64,000 nucleotides of DNA from Candidatus Aquabacterium excrementipullorum (GTDB taxonomy: Bacteria > Pseudomonadota > Gammaproteobacteria > Burkholderiales > Burkholderiaceae_C): contig DXIO01000078.1 of the NCBI GenBank assembly GCA_019112875.1, forward strand, positions 1 through 64,000, written 5' to 3'. The first letter of the stretch is position 1, and each line of letters starts with the position of its first letter. The position numbers and the translations under genes were made by a program. The notes under the pieces were generated by a model. The model ran no database searches, had not been told where the DNA came from, and saw only the letters and a program-made list of their open reading frames with translations. Below, piece after piece: positions 26,853 through 42,835 of the stretch.

Positions 26853-28129
26853 ATGCGAAACCATCAACGTCCGCATGGACTGGCCGGCGTCATCCTGGTG
26901 TTGTGCGCCCGGCTGTCCTTCGCCGAGCCGCTCGCCAGCGACGACCCGCCCCCAGCGCCCGCGCTGACATTGGAAAGCGCGTGGCAGTTGACCGTCCGCC
27001 ATCACCCGGAGTTACGCGCCGCGGCAGCGCAACGGGAGGCCACGGCAGCCCTGGAGCGACAAGCCGCGGCGGTGCCCAATCCGGAGCTGTCTGCCCAGAT
27101 CGAAGATGACCGGGCCGCCAGCAGGACCACCACCTTGCTCTGGAACCAGCCGGTCGAATGGGCCGGCAAGCGCTCAGCAAGGATCGACGCGGCCCAATGG
27201 GCCTTGAAGCAGGCAGACACCGCCGTGCAGGCCCGGGTGGCCCAGGTACGCGCGCAACTCATCATGGCATTCCACGGCGTGAGCACGGCACAGGAGCGCC
27301 TGAGAAATGCCGACGAGATGCGCAGGATCGCAAGGCAGGCGCATCAGACGGCGTCCAAGCGTGTGAGCGCTGGCGAAGTGCCTCCCATCGAGGCGGTGAA
27401 GGGCCAGGTGGCCATGTCCCAGGCTGAGTCAGCATACCGGGCTGCAGACAGCCAGCACCAGGTGGCTTGGCAGTGGCTGAGGCATGCTGTGGGCAGCGAT
27501 CTAGGCGGTGTCGAGCGGCTGCAGCCTGACGAATCCGGGCAATGGCCCTCCCCCGCTCGCTGGACCAACCTTGACGCTTTGGTGGATCGCGCCACGCTCA
27601 CGCAGCATGCCGAACAAGAGGTGTCTCGCCAGCGTGCCTTGGCCGAAGTGGAGCGTACGCGTGCACGCCCTGACGTCGTCCTGCAATGGGGTGTGAAGCG
27701 CGATGCAGGGCGCCATCTGCCCGTGATCGGGGTATCACTGCCGCTGGCCCTCTGGGACCAGAACCAGGGGGCGATCGCTGCGGCACTCAGCCATGCAGAC
27801 CAGGCCGAAGCCGCCCTGGCGAGCACCCGTGCCACGGTGCGGGCTCAGGCCTCCGAGGCCCGGGCCCAGCTCGGCAACGCCGTCGAGCAGGCCCGAGCCC
27901 TGCGGGACACCGTGTTGCCGGCCGCGCGACAGGCGCTGGACATCGCGAACCGAGGTTATGAACTGGGCAAGTTCGGCATCCTCGATGTGCTCGATGCGCA
28001 ACGCACCTTGGCCGACATCCACCAACAGCTGCTGATGATGAGCGAACAAGCCGTGCGCGCCGATGCGCGGTTGATCGAACTCTTCGGCGATGTCGCGCTG
28101 TCAAGCGCCCCATCGCACAAGGACACCCC

Positions 28130-28133
<4 letters not shown>
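26853..28133 (+). CDS. czcC: TolC-family outer membrane efflux protein, CzcC-like
   Basis: OEP repeats; operon with RND adaptor and pump. Confidence 0.85.
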
Positions 28134-33418
<5,285 letters not shown>

Positions 33419-33526
33419 TGTCCCCTGGTGCCAACGGGATCGTGTCCCGCGGCACCGGTGACATTGGCATGGCCGGCGAAGGCTCGCAACCGGTGCGGCT
33501 CAAACCCCTGCGGCCGTCATCTCAAT

Positions 33527-34236
33527 TCAGTCCACGATCTTCAGCGTCAGACCCGTGCTGCTGTAGGTCGGCGTGGCCGTGTGGCCCTCCACGGTGATGC
33601 TGTCGAAGCGGCCTTCGAGCGAGGCCGCGGTGAGCACGTTGAGCGAGTCGCCCACGGAAGGCGCCGTGCCGTTCTTGAACTTGACGGTCAAGCTGCCTCC
33701 GCCGATCACCGTCTTGCCGGCCAGGGTGCCGCTGCCCAGCTTGGTCAGCTTGCCCGCGCCACCGATGTCATTGCGCCAGCTGCCCAGCGCATTGAACCCA
33801 CCGAGCGAGGCATCCATGGTGACAGCGACATCGCCATTGAAGGCGCCGTAGCCATCGGCAGCGTCGAACAGATTGAGCCTTCCCCAGCCCTCGGCATCGT
33901 CGAGCACCGGGTAGCCGGAAGGCAATGCCGTGGTCTTGAACACCACACGCCGCTGTGCTGCATCGAGGTAGGGCAGGCGTGTTTCCAGCAGCACCTCCGC
34001 CCCCTTGGGCACGGTGGCGGCCTTGGTGGTGTCGGCGATCTGGCTGAAGCCGTAGGTCAGGCGGCGACGGTACTCGGCCGAGCATCTCCACGCTGGTTCG
34101 TGTAGGCGTAGTCGATGAAGGGCAGGAGACTGGTCTCGTCGGGCACGGCCGCCGTTTCGGCATACCCCAGCCCGGCAGGTGCCGCGGGCATCGTGACGGT
34201 GTCGTCGGAGCCGCCTCCGCAGGCACTGAGAACAGA
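33527..34236 (-). pseudogene. Remnant of a PAP2-type acid phosphatase lipoprotein (core deleted, frameshifted)
   Basis: N-terminal piece SACGGGSDDTVTMPAAPAGLGYAETAAVPDETSLLPFIDYAYTNQRGDA abuts out-of-frame C-terminal piece AEYRRRLTYGFSQIADTTKAATVPKGAEVLLETRLPYLDAAQRRVVFKTTALPSGYPVLDDAEGWGRLNLF. Confidence 0.6.
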
Positions 34237-36282
34237 CTACTGCAAGGCGCTGCTGGGCGGCTTGGCCAGCTCCTTGTGCAAAGCCTGGCCGACCTGTGCC
34301 AGCACGTCATCCCAGCGGCCCCAGTGCCCCTGGCGGAACAGGCGTGCCGATGCGTACCAGGGCGTATCCGGACGCGCCATCAGCCAGCGCCAATCGGGCA
34401 TCTTGGTCAGCAGGATCCAGGTCGGCTTGCCCATGGCCGCGGCCAGGTGGGCTACCGAGGTGTCCACCGACACAACGAGGTCCATCTGCTCGACCAGTGC
34501 GGCCGTGTCGGCGAAGTCGCGCAGCTCGGCAGAAAAATCCGCCACGCCATGTGCCTGCAACGCGGGCCTGTCAGTCGCACGGATGTCCTTTTGCAGGCTG
34601 TACAGCTGGATGCCCGGTGGCATGGCCTGCAGCAGCGCCGCCGCGGACAGGGAGCGCAGCCGGTCGTTGCGGTGCGCCATGTTGCCGGACCACACGAGGC
34701 CGACACGTGGAGACACGCGAGGGCCCAGCCGCTCCGCCCAGGCCTCGGCCAGGGCACGATCAGCGTGCAGGTACGCGCCGGCGGGTGCCATGGCCGGGTG
34801 GGCGCCGAATGCCTGAGGCAGACTCATCAAGGGGCAATGGACATCAAATGGCGGCAGGAAGCCTTCGCCTTTCACCACCACCTGGGCCACACCGGCCAAC
34901 GAGCCCATGAGCTGCTTCAACGGGGGCTGGACCTCCAGCAGCACCCGCGCGCCCATGGCACTGAGCTGTGATGCGTAGCGGCAGAACTGCACCGTGTCGC
35001 CCAGCCCCTGCTCCGCATGCAGCAGGATGGTCCGGCCACGCAGATCGTCCTGGCCCAGCCACAAGGGCTTGGAGAAGTTGCGCACGGGCGACGTGAAGCC
35101 GGGTTTGCGCCAGCGCCATTCCAGTTGCGGCAGCCCACGAGTCCAATCGCCCAGCAGCAGGTCGCACCACCCCAGCGACCATTGCGCATCGGCGTCGTCG
35201 GGCTGCAGCGACACCACTGTCGCAAAGGCCTCGCGCGCGGCCGGCAGCTCGCCTCGGTCCAGCAGCACATTGCCGCGGTTCATGTGGGCGCCCGCATGCA
35301 AGGGCTCGATCTGCAGGGCCTTCTGGCAGAACGCCCAGGCATCATCCCAGCGTTCGGCCTCTCGCAGGGCCCCGGCCAGATTGGAGATCACCGTGGCATG
35401 CTGGGGCTCGATGGCCAGCGCCTGTTCGAAACTGTGGATGGCCTCGGTCGCACGGCCGAGCTTGAGCAAGGCGCTGCCACGGTTGGCCAACGGCACGAAC
35501 TGGCCGGGCTGCAACGCAAGCGCGCGATCGTAGCTGGCCAGTGCCTCGGCGTACCCGCCCATCGCCATGCAGGTCTCGCCGAGCACGGTGTAGGCAGACG
35601 CCCGGTCCGGCTGCAGCGCATTGGCCTTCTGGCAGTTCTGAATGGCTTCCTCATAGCGCTTGAGCGCCAGGCAGGCATGCGCACGGTTGATCAAGGCTCC
35701 GACATGGTTCGCATGCACGGCCAATACCTTGTCATAGCTGTCCACGGCTGCCTCGAAGCGCTTGAGCTCCAGAAAGGCGTTGCCCCGGTTGAACTGCGCC
35801 TCTGCATTGCCTGGTTGCTGCTCGAGCGCCTTGCCCAGGCTGTCTGCGGCACCTTCCCATCGCTTGAGCGCCATCAGCGCCGCGCCATGCCCGAGGAAGG
35901 CCCCTGGCTCTTGTGGGTCCAGCGTCACGGCGCGCAGGAAAGCCTGCTCGGCCTTTTCGTGCAGCCCCGATTCCATCGACGCCACACCCAGGTTGACATG
36001 CGCCATGGCCACATCAGGATCGATGGCATTGGCCTGCTCGATCAATTCGATCGCCCGCGCGAAGTCGCGCGCCTGAAGCGCGATCACCCCCAGCAGATGC
36101 CAGGCGTCGAACTGTCGGGCGTCCAATGCCAGTGCACGCTCGAGCCCGGCCCGGGCTTGCTGGGTATGCCCCTGGTCCAGCGCTGCGACGGCCTGGTCGA
36201 TCAGGGCATCCACCACCTCGGCATCGACAGGAGGCAATGAAGTGGGTCCACCAGCTTGTTCGGAAGATGCGGGAGATTGCAT
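34237..36282 (-). CDS. TPR-repeat protein with C-terminal glycosyltransferase-like (GT9/heptosyltransferase-like) domain
   Basis: Multiple TPR units; C-terminal LHAEQGLGDTVQFCRYASQLSAMGARV...VSVDTSVAHLAAAMGKPTWILL. Confidence 0.88.
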   Translation of the reverse strand: MQSPASSEQAGGPTSLPPVDAEVVDALIDQAVAALDQGHTQQARAGLERALALDARQFDAWHLLGVIALQARDFARAIELIEQANAIDPDVAMAHVNLGVASMESGLHEKAEQAFLRAVTLDPQEPGAFLGHGAALMALKRWEGAADSLGKALEQQPGNAEAQFNRGNAFLELKRFEAAVDSYDKVLAVHANHVGALINRAHACLALKRYEEAIQNCQKANALQPDRASAYTVLGETCMAMGGYAEALASYDRALALQPGQFVPLANRGSALLKLGRATEAIHSFEQALAIEPQHATVISNLAGALREAERWDDAWAFCQKALQIEPLHAGAHMNRGNVLLDRGELPAAREAFATVVSLQPDDADAQWSLGWCDLLLGDWTRGLPQLEWRWRKPGFTSPVRNFSKPLWLGQDDLRGRTILLHAEQGLGDTVQFCRYASQLSAMGARVLLEVQPPLKQLMGSLAGVAQVVVKGEGFLPPFDVHCPLMSLPQAFGAHPAMAPAGAYLHADRALAEAWAERLGPRVSPRVGLVWSGNMAHRNDRLRSLSAAALLQAMPPGIQLYSLQKDIRATDRPALQAHGVADFSAELRDFADTAALVEQMDLVVSVDTSVAHLAAAMGKPTWILLTKMPDWRWLMARPDTPWYASARLFRQGHWGRWDDVLAQVGQALHKELAKPPSSALQ

Positions 36283-36526
36283 GAACGGTCCTGTGTTGAT
36301 CGCCCCGACACGACGCCGCCATGCGGGAGCCAGAAGATAGGGCGAAGGGCCGTGTGCGGCAGGTTGGGACTTACCCTCTCTTGTTACCGGTGGTAAGCAT
36401 TCTCAAGGACAATGCGACAAGCGCATCTGTTTGAATTTCGTAAATTCTTGCTCGCCTGCCCTTCATAGCGGTGTTTTAACATGGACCCTGTTAAACACAT
36501 CGCTTGAACGCTGACCACGACAGCCC

Positions 36527-37807
36527 ATGGATGAAGGAATGAAGTTGCACCCGCCGGCCTTCGTGGAGTCGCGGGCCGCAGTCAAGGGGCCGCCCGCCTC
36601 GGACATGGGTGCGCTCATCGACGCGACCCTGGCGAGCCGCTACCGCTGGCTGCGGTTTCCCTCCGCACTGGAAGCACGCTTCCTGGCGGACACGGCCGAC
36701 AGCCGCCTGCGCACGCTGCTCATCGCGGGCACGCTGGTGGCCTTCGTGATGAACCTCTTTCTCATCTCCGACAGGGCGATGCTGCCGGATGTCTTCGAGC
36801 AGGCCGTGTTGTGGCGCACCTGGGTGCTGACACCCGTGTGCCTCCTGGGGATGTGGGTGATGAGTCGCCTGCCCTATCCCCCCTTGCGTGAACTGCTGGC
36901 GGTGTCGGCGGGCGTGCTGGCCAGCATGGTGCATGTCTACCTGGCAGCCATCAGCCAGAGTCCTCACACGGCGGCCTACATGACCGGGCTGGCCATGGTG
37001 ATCCTCTACAACAACGTCTTCGTGCGCTGCCGGTTCTGGCTGGCACTGCCATCGACGCTGGCCGTGCTGCTGGCCTACCTGGCATCGCTGCACTGGGTTG
37101 AACACCACTCGCTGCAGATGTCCATCTCCATAGGCCTGGTGCTGTTTTCGACAGCGCAGTTCACGCTGTACAACCTCTACACCCTTGAGCACGAGGAGCG
37201 CCACAACTACCTGATGACGTTGCGCCAGGGCCTGCTCAAGCGCGAACTGACGCACGCCAACGAAGAGCTGGAACGCGTTTCGCGGTATGACGGATTGACC
37301 CAGGTGGCCAACCGCCGGCATTTCGATGAGTTCCTGGCCCACCTGTGGGAGCGCGCGCAGGTCACGCCCGGACAGCCGCTGTCCATCATCATGGTCGATG
37401 TGGACCACTTCAAGGCCTACAACGACCATTACGGACATCCCGCGGGCGATGCCTGCCTCGTCAAGGTGGCCGAAGCGGTACAGCGTTGCCTGCGCCGCCC
37501 GGGCGACCTGGTGGCGCGCTACGGCGGCGAGGAGTTCATCGCCGTGCTCAACCGTGCGCCCCTGGGACAGGCCCTGGCCGCCGCTGAGCGCGTGCGCGAA
37601 GCGGTCGAAGCCCTGGGCCTGCCCCATGAGGCGCCGATCACCCACGGACAGGTCACTGTCAGCGTGGGGGTGGCCACCATGGTCCCGGCGGACAGGCAGG
37701 TCTCGGTCGAGCGGCTGATCTCACTGGCCGATGAGGCGCTCTACCAGGCCAAGAACCGTGGTCGCAACCGGGTGTGGCCTGACGGGGAGGCGCCCGCACC
37801 ATGCTGA
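36527..37807 (+). CDS. Membrane GGDEF diguanylate cyclase
   Basis: DGLTQVANRRHFDEF; YGGEEFIAVL; TM N-terminal region. Confidence 0.92.
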   Translation: MDEGMKLHPPAFVESRAAVKGPPASDMGALIDATLASRYRWLRFPSALEARFLADTADSRLRTLLIAGTLVAFVMNLFLISDRAMLPDVFEQAVLWRTWVLTPVCLLGMWVMSRLPYPPLRELLAVSAGVLASMVHVYLAAISQSPHTAAYMTGLAMVILYNNVFVRCRFWLALPSTLAVLLAYLASLHWVEHHSLQMSISIGLVLFSTAQFTLYNLYTLEHEERHNYLMTLRQGLLKRELTHANEELERVSRYDGLTQVANRRHFDEFLAHLWERAQVTPGQPLSIIMVDVDHFKAYNDHYGHPAGDACLVKVAEAVQRCLRRPGDLVARYGGEEFIAVLNRAPLGQALAAAERVREAVEALGLPHEAPITHGQVTVSVGVATMVPADRQVSVERLISLADEALYQAKNRGRNRVWPDGEAPAPC

Positions 37808-39063
37808 CCATCGTGAGCGGGGCGTCCAAAGGACTGGCATTGCCTGGCCAGGACATCCGTGCGCTGGTCGACCGAGGGCTGAAATCGTCCTTCTGGCAAT
37901 TGCGCCTGCCCGATGGTCTGGAACAGCAATACCTGCAGGACTCCATCGAGGCCCGGGTGATGCACACGCAACGGGCGGGGTGGTTCGCCCTGTTCGTGTT
38001 CAACAGCTTCCTGCTGGTGGATTGGCTGATGGTGCCCGACGTGTTCTGGCGCAGTGTGCTGATACGGATCGCCGTGTTCTCGCCGCTGGGCATCGCCGTG
38101 CTGCTCAACGCGGACCGCCTGGCACGCCTGGGCCATGACAAGAGCTGGGTCAATGTCGCCGACTGGATGAGCCTGTTGAGCGGCTGGGGCGCGGCCCTGT
38201 CCCTGGCCGTGATCCTGTGGATGAGTCACAGCCCTTGGGTGCACTACTACCACGCCGGCTTCCTGGTCATCATCATCTACGGCAACCTGGTGCAGCAGCT
38301 CAGGTTTCCCTTTGCCATTGCCTTCTCGCTGGGCGTGCTCGCCCTGCATGTGGCGGGCGTGGCGTTGACAGCGGATTTTCCGCCCGGCATCCGGGTCGGC
38401 ATGGTGCTGATGCTGCTGGTCACGGCATCATTCACGCTGACAGCCAACTACTTGGTCGAACGGGCCACGCGCAGACGCTACCTGCTGGCCTGGCGTGACG
38501 ACCAGATGATGGAGGAGCTGAGCGTCCTCAACGCCCGTTTGCAGAAGCTCTCGCGCTCGGATGTGCTGACAGGCGTGGCCAACCGCCGCCACTTCCACAC
38601 GCATCTGCAGCAGGCCGTGGCACGCGCGCAGGATGCGGGCACGCCCTTGTCGCTGCTGATGATGGACGTGGACCATTTCAAGGCCTACAACGATCGCTAT
38701 GGCCATCCCGCCGGCGACGAATGCCTCAGGCAGGTGGCGACGGCATTGCAGACTCACCTGCGCCACCCAGCCGATCTCGTGGCGCGCTTCGGTGGCGAGG
38801 AGTTCGTGGTCGTGATGCAGGAGGCCAACGAGGACGCTGCCGCCTGCGCCGCGGATCGCCTGCGGGAAGCCGTTCAAGCCCTGAACATGCGCCATGAAGG
38901 CTCGAGCAGCCACACCGTGGTCACGATCAGCGTGGGCGCCGCCACGCTGACGCCGGGCGGCGGGGCCACGACGGCGGACAAGCTGGTCTCCTGCGCTGAC
39001 CGCGCCCTCTACGAGGCCAAGCGTGGCGGTCGCAACCGCGTGCAGCTGTTCCGGGACAGCTAA
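37801..39063 (+). CDS. Membrane GGDEF diguanylate cyclase (paralogue of preceding gene)
   Basis: DVLTGVANRRHFHTHL; FGGEEFVVVM; overlaps upstream gene. Confidence 0.92.
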   Translation: MLTIVSGASKGLALPGQDIRALVDRGLKSSFWQLRLPDGLEQQYLQDSIEARVMHTQRAGWFALFVFNSFLLVDWLMVPDVFWRSVLIRIAVFSPLGIAVLLNADRLARLGHDKSWVNVADWMSLLSGWGAALSLAVILWMSHSPWVHYYHAGFLVIIIYGNLVQQLRFPFAIAFSLGVLALHVAGVALTADFPPGIRVGMVLMLLVTASFTLTANYLVERATRRRYLLAWRDDQMMEELSVLNARLQKLSRSDVLTGVANRRHFHTHLQQAVARAQDAGTPLSLLMMDVDHFKAYNDRYGHPAGDECLRQVATALQTHLRHPADLVARFGGEEFVVVMQEANEDAAACAADRLREAVQALNMRHEGSSSHTVVTISVGAATLTPGGGATTADKLVSCADRALYEAKRGGRNRVQLFRDS

Positions 39064-40049
39064 CGTCCGGGCTGTCCGGACAGGTCCACCGGGTCCAGGT
39101 GCGTCATCAGGTCGAGCACGGGCAGATCACGCATCACACGCTCGCGTGCCAGCACGGCGATGGCGTGTCCGTCCTTCACACTGAGCCGCTCGTCGACATC
39201 CAGGTGGGCATCCACCACGATCATGTCTCCCATCTTGCGTGTGCGCAGGCCATGCACGCCCAGCACGCCCGGCGTGTCTTCCAGCACGCGGCGGATCTCA
39301 CCGATCTGCTCTTCGGAAGCAGCGCGGTCCATCAGATCGTTCAACGCGTCCCAACCGAAGCGCAGGCCCATGCGCCCCACCATCAGCCCCACGACAAGGG
39401 CCGCGACGGGGTCCAGCAGCGGCAGTCCTGCCAGACTGCCCCCGATGCCCAACGCCACCACCAGCGATGAGGCGGCATCCGAGCGGGCATGCCATGCGTT
39501 GGCCACCAGCATGCTGGAACGCACGCGCTGCGCCACGGCCAGCAGATAGCGGAACAGCCCCTCCTTGCACACCAGCGTGACGCCCGCCACGAGCAGGGCC
39601 ACCTGGTGAACGGGCGCGGTTTCTTCGCTGCCGGTGAGCTTGAGCACGGCTTGCCACAGCATGCCGGCTCCGACAGTGGTGAGCAGCAGGCCCAGGGCCA
39701 GTGAAGCCCCGGTCTCGAAACGCCGGTGCCCGTACTGATGATCGTCGTCGGCATCCTTGTGGCTGTGGCGGTTGGCGAGCAGCACGATGAAGTCAGACAG
39801 CAGATCGGACAGCGAATGCAGGCCATCGGCCACCAGCGCCTGTGAGCCGGCCCACAGGCCCGTGATCACCTGCACAGCGGTCAGCACGATGTTGACGACC
39901 ACGCTGACCAGCGTGCTGCGACGGCTCGCCTGTTGGCGTTCGGCGGACTGCACGGCCTTGGCATCGGCCCCTGGCGGGCCGGGATTCAGGGATATCAAGC
40001 GGGTGACCTCAGTGCCGGCCGTGGGTGCGTCCCACGTGTTGGTGGACAT
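39060..40049 (-). CDS. Cation diffusion facilitator (CDF) transporter
   Basis: ADGLHSLSDLLSDFIVLLANRHSHKDADDDHQYGHRRFET; MGDMIVVDAHLDVDE. Confidence 0.93.
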   Translation of the reverse strand: MSTNTWDAPTAGTEVTRLISLNPGPPGADAKAVQSAERQQASRRSTLVSVVVNIVLTAVQVITGLWAGSQALVADGLHSLSDLLSDFIVLLANRHSHKDADDDHQYGHRRFETGASLALGLLLTTVGAGMLWQAVLKLTGSEETAPVHQVALLVAGVTLVCKEGLFRYLLAVAQRVRSSMLVANAWHARSDAASSLVVALGIGGSLAGLPLLDPVAALVVGLMVGRMGLRFGWDALNDLMDRAASEEQIGEIRRVLEDTPGVLGVHGLRTRKMGDMIVVDAHLDVDERLSVKDGHAIAVLARERVMRDLPVLDLMTHLDPVDLSGQPGR

Positions 40050-40479
40050 GCCCGCCGACTGCAGGCGCGGCGTCGGGGTGCTGGGCGGCGGCCTGGCTCA
40101 GGCCTTCAAGGATGCCGCAGGCCCCACGGCCTTCGGGCGCCCTGCACTGGCTTCGCAAGGCCCGCAACTGCTTTTCCAGGGCCTTGAGTTCGCGGATGCG
40201 GTGGGCCACGTGGCCGATGTGCTCGTCCAGCACGCGGTTGACCTCACCGCAGTCATCCTGGGGGGCATCCTTGAAGCGCAGCAGCACGCGGACTTCGTCC
40301 AGCGCCATGTCCAGCGAGCGGCAATGTCGTATGAAAGCCAGGCGTCCGACATGGTCTTCGTCATAGATGCGGTAGTTACCGCTGCTGCGTCCAGGGGCAG
40401 GCAGCAGCCCTTCACGCTCATAGAAGCGGATGGTTTCCACCGGGGTGCCCGTGGCCAATGCGAGTTCGCCGATCTTCAT
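40009..40479 (-). CDS. cadR: MerR-family Cd(II)/Pb(II)-responsive regulator (CadR/PbrR-like)
   Basis: MKIGELALATGTPVETIRFYEREGLLPAPGRSSGNYR; C-terminal His-rich tail; divergent from P-type ATPase. Confidence 0.88.
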   Translation of the reverse strand: MKIGELALATGTPVETIRFYEREGLLPAPGRSSGNYRIYDEDHVGRLAFIRHCRSLDMALDEVRVLLRFKDAPQDDCGEVNRVLDEHIGHVAHRIRELKALEKQLRALRSQCRAPEGRGACGILEGLSQAAAQHPDAAPAVGGHVHQHVGRTHGRH

Positions 40480-40519
40480 GGCTTGACTCTACACCCACTA
40501 CAGGGTTTCCAATGACCGC

Positions 40520-42826
40520 ATGGACAACACCACCCTGCCCCGCCACGCCGTTCAACGCACCTTCCGCATCGCCACCATGGATTGCCCGGTGGAGGAAGGC
40601 GAGATCCGCCGTGCACTCGAAGCCGTGCCGGGCATCCAGGCACTGCGCTTCCAGCTGGGCGCCCGCACGCTGGGCATCACGGCCCCCGAGGACGTACTGG
40701 CCCGGGCCCTGGAGGTGATCCGACAGACTGGGTTCGATCCCAAGCCCCTGGCAGCCAGCCTCGCGGCGGTGCGGGTGGTGCATGAGCACACACACACGCA
40801 GCACGGCGAGAACGCCTGCTGCTCAGGGCAGGCGCATGGACCAGCCCCCGGCGCTGACCCGCGCGCCCCCTCATCGACCACGCATGAGCACGGGCCTGGC
40901 GATGATCTGCATGACCATGCGCACGCGCCCGACGGCCGCTGGGGATTGGCACGCCTGCTTGGCGCATTGGCACTGGCCATCCTGGCGGAAGGCATCCATT
41001 ACTTCACCCCCGAGACCATCTTCTTCAAGGGCCTGGGCATGGGCCTGGCAGCGCTGGCCATCGCGCTGTCGGGCTTCGAGACCTATGCCAAGGGCTTGAG
41101 CGCGCTGCGCCGCGGCCGGCTCAACATCAACGCCCTGATGGCGGTGGCCGTGACAGGTGCCTTCCTGATCGGCCAATGGCCCGAGGCCGCCATGGTGATG
41201 GCGCTCTATGCCATCGCCGAGTTGATCGAGGCGCGCTCGGTGGACCGCGCGCGCAACGCCATTCAAGGCCTGCTGGCCCTGGCGCCGGCACAGGCCCATG
41301 TCCAGCAAGCCGATGGCCGCTGGGCCCATATGCCTGCGGAGCAGGTGGCGCTGCACGCGCTGGTGCGCGTGCGACCTGGAGAGCGGCTGCCGCTCGATGG
41401 CGTGGTGACGGAGGGCCGCACGACCATCGACCAAGCTCCGGTGACAGGGGAAAGCCTGCCCGTCGACAAGGCGCCGGGTGACGTGGTCTTCGCAGGCACG
41501 GTCAATGGCGCCGGGGAACTGACCTTCCGTGTCACCGCGCAAGCACAGGACACGACGTTGGCGCGCATCATCCACGCCGTGGAGCAGGCCCAGGGCTCGC
41601 GCGCACCGACGCAGCGCTTCGTGGACCGCTTCGCCAGCGTCTATACACCCGCCGTGTTCGTGATCGCCCTGGCCGTAGCCGTGCTGGGGCCGTGGGCCGG
41701 TGGCTGGACAGCGCTGGAGGCGCTCTACAAGGCGCTCGTGCTGCTGGTGATCGCATGCCCGTGCGCCCTCGTCATCTCCACGCCGGTCACCGTGGTCAGT
41801 GCGCTGGCCAACGCCGCACGCCAGGGCGTGCTGATCAAGGGCGGCGTGCACCTAGAGAACGCACGCCGCATCCGTGTGGTGGCGCTGGACAAGACGGGCA
41901 CCGTCACGCAGGGCCGCCCCCGCCTGGTGGACTGGACCGGCTGGGACGGAGAGCGCACCACCACGGCTGGCGGTGACGTGCTCGCCGTGGCGCAGGCCCT
42001 CGCCACCAGGTCTGACCACCCCGTCTCGCAAGCCATCGTGCAGGGGCTGCAAGGCGAGCCTCAGACGGGCACCACGCCGATGGTTGCTGAGCTGGAGGCA
42101 CTGCCCGGCAAGGGCCTGGCCGCCATGGTCGGCGGTGTACGCCACATGTTGGGCAACCACCGCCTGGCGCATGAGCAGGGACATTGCAACGCGGCCCTGG
42201 AAGCCGAACTGGCGCGGCACGAGCAGGCGGGGCGCACGGTGACCTTGCTGATCAGCGCTCAGGGCGTCAAGGCAATCTTCGCCGTGGCTGACACGCTCAA
42301 GGACAGCTCGACGGAAGCAGTCGCCGAACTCACGGCGCTGGGCATCCGGACCGTGATGCTCAGCGGTGACAACCAGGCCACCGCCGCGTTTGTCGCGCGT
42401 CAGGCCGGCATCCAGCAGGCACAGGGGGCACTGCTGCCCGAGGACAAGCTGGCCGCCCTGCAGCGACTGCGCGCAGCGCATGGCCCCGTGGCCATGGCCG
42501 GTGATGGCATCAACGATGCGCCAGCCCTGGCGCAGGCCGATCTGGGCATCGCGATGGGCGCGGCCGGCACGGACATCGCCATGGAAGCCGCCGACATGGT
42601 CATCATGAACGATGACCTGCGCCGCGTCCCGGCAGCGATCCGCCTGTCCCGCAAGACCTGGGCGGTGCTGTGGCAGAACATCATCCTGGCCCTGGGCATC
42701 AAGGCCGTGTTCCTGGTGCTGGCCCTGGCTGGCAGCGCCACCATGTGGATGGCGGTGTTCGCCGACATGGGGGCCAGCCTGCTCGTCGTGGCCAACGGGC
42801 TGCGGCTGCTGCGGGCCCGGGCATGA
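40520..42826 (+). CDS. cadA: Heavy-metal (Cd/Zn/Pb) translocating P-type ATPase
   Basis: TMDCPVEEGEIR metal-binding domain, VIACPCALVISTPVT, DKTGTVTQGRP, GDGINDAPALAQADLGIAMG. Confidence 0.95.
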   Translation: MDNTTLPRHAVQRTFRIATMDCPVEEGEIRRALEAVPGIQALRFQLGARTLGITAPEDVLARALEVIRQTGFDPKPLAASLAAVRVVHEHTHTQHGENACCSGQAHGPAPGADPRAPSSTTHEHGPGDDLHDHAHAPDGRWGLARLLGALALAILAEGIHYFTPETIFFKGLGMGLAALAIALSGFETYAKGLSALRRGRLNINALMAVAVTGAFLIGQWPEAAMVMALYAIAELIEARSVDRARNAIQGLLALAPAQAHVQQADGRWAHMPAEQVALHALVRVRPGERLPLDGVVTEGRTTIDQAPVTGESLPVDKAPGDVVFAGTVNGAGELTFRVTAQAQDTTLARIIHAVEQAQGSRAPTQRFVDRFASVYTPAVFVIALAVAVLGPWAGGWTALEALYKALVLLVIACPCALVISTPVTVVSALANAARQGVLIKGGVHLENARRIRVVALDKTGTVTQGRPRLVDWTGWDGERTTTAGGDVLAVAQALATRSDHPVSQAIVQGLQGEPQTGTTPMVAELEALPGKGLAAMVGGVRHMLGNHRLAHEQGHCNAALEAELARHEQAGRTVTLLISAQGVKAIFAVADTLKDSSTEAVAELTALGIRTVMLSGDNQATAAFVARQAGIQQAQGALLPEDKLAALQRLRAAHGPVAMAGDGINDAPALAQADLGIAMGAAGTDIAMEAADMVIMNDDLRRVPAAIRLSRKTWAVLWQNIILALGIKAVFLVLALAGSATMWMAVFADMGASLLVVANGLRLLRARA

Positions 42827-42835
42827 TCAGGGGCA

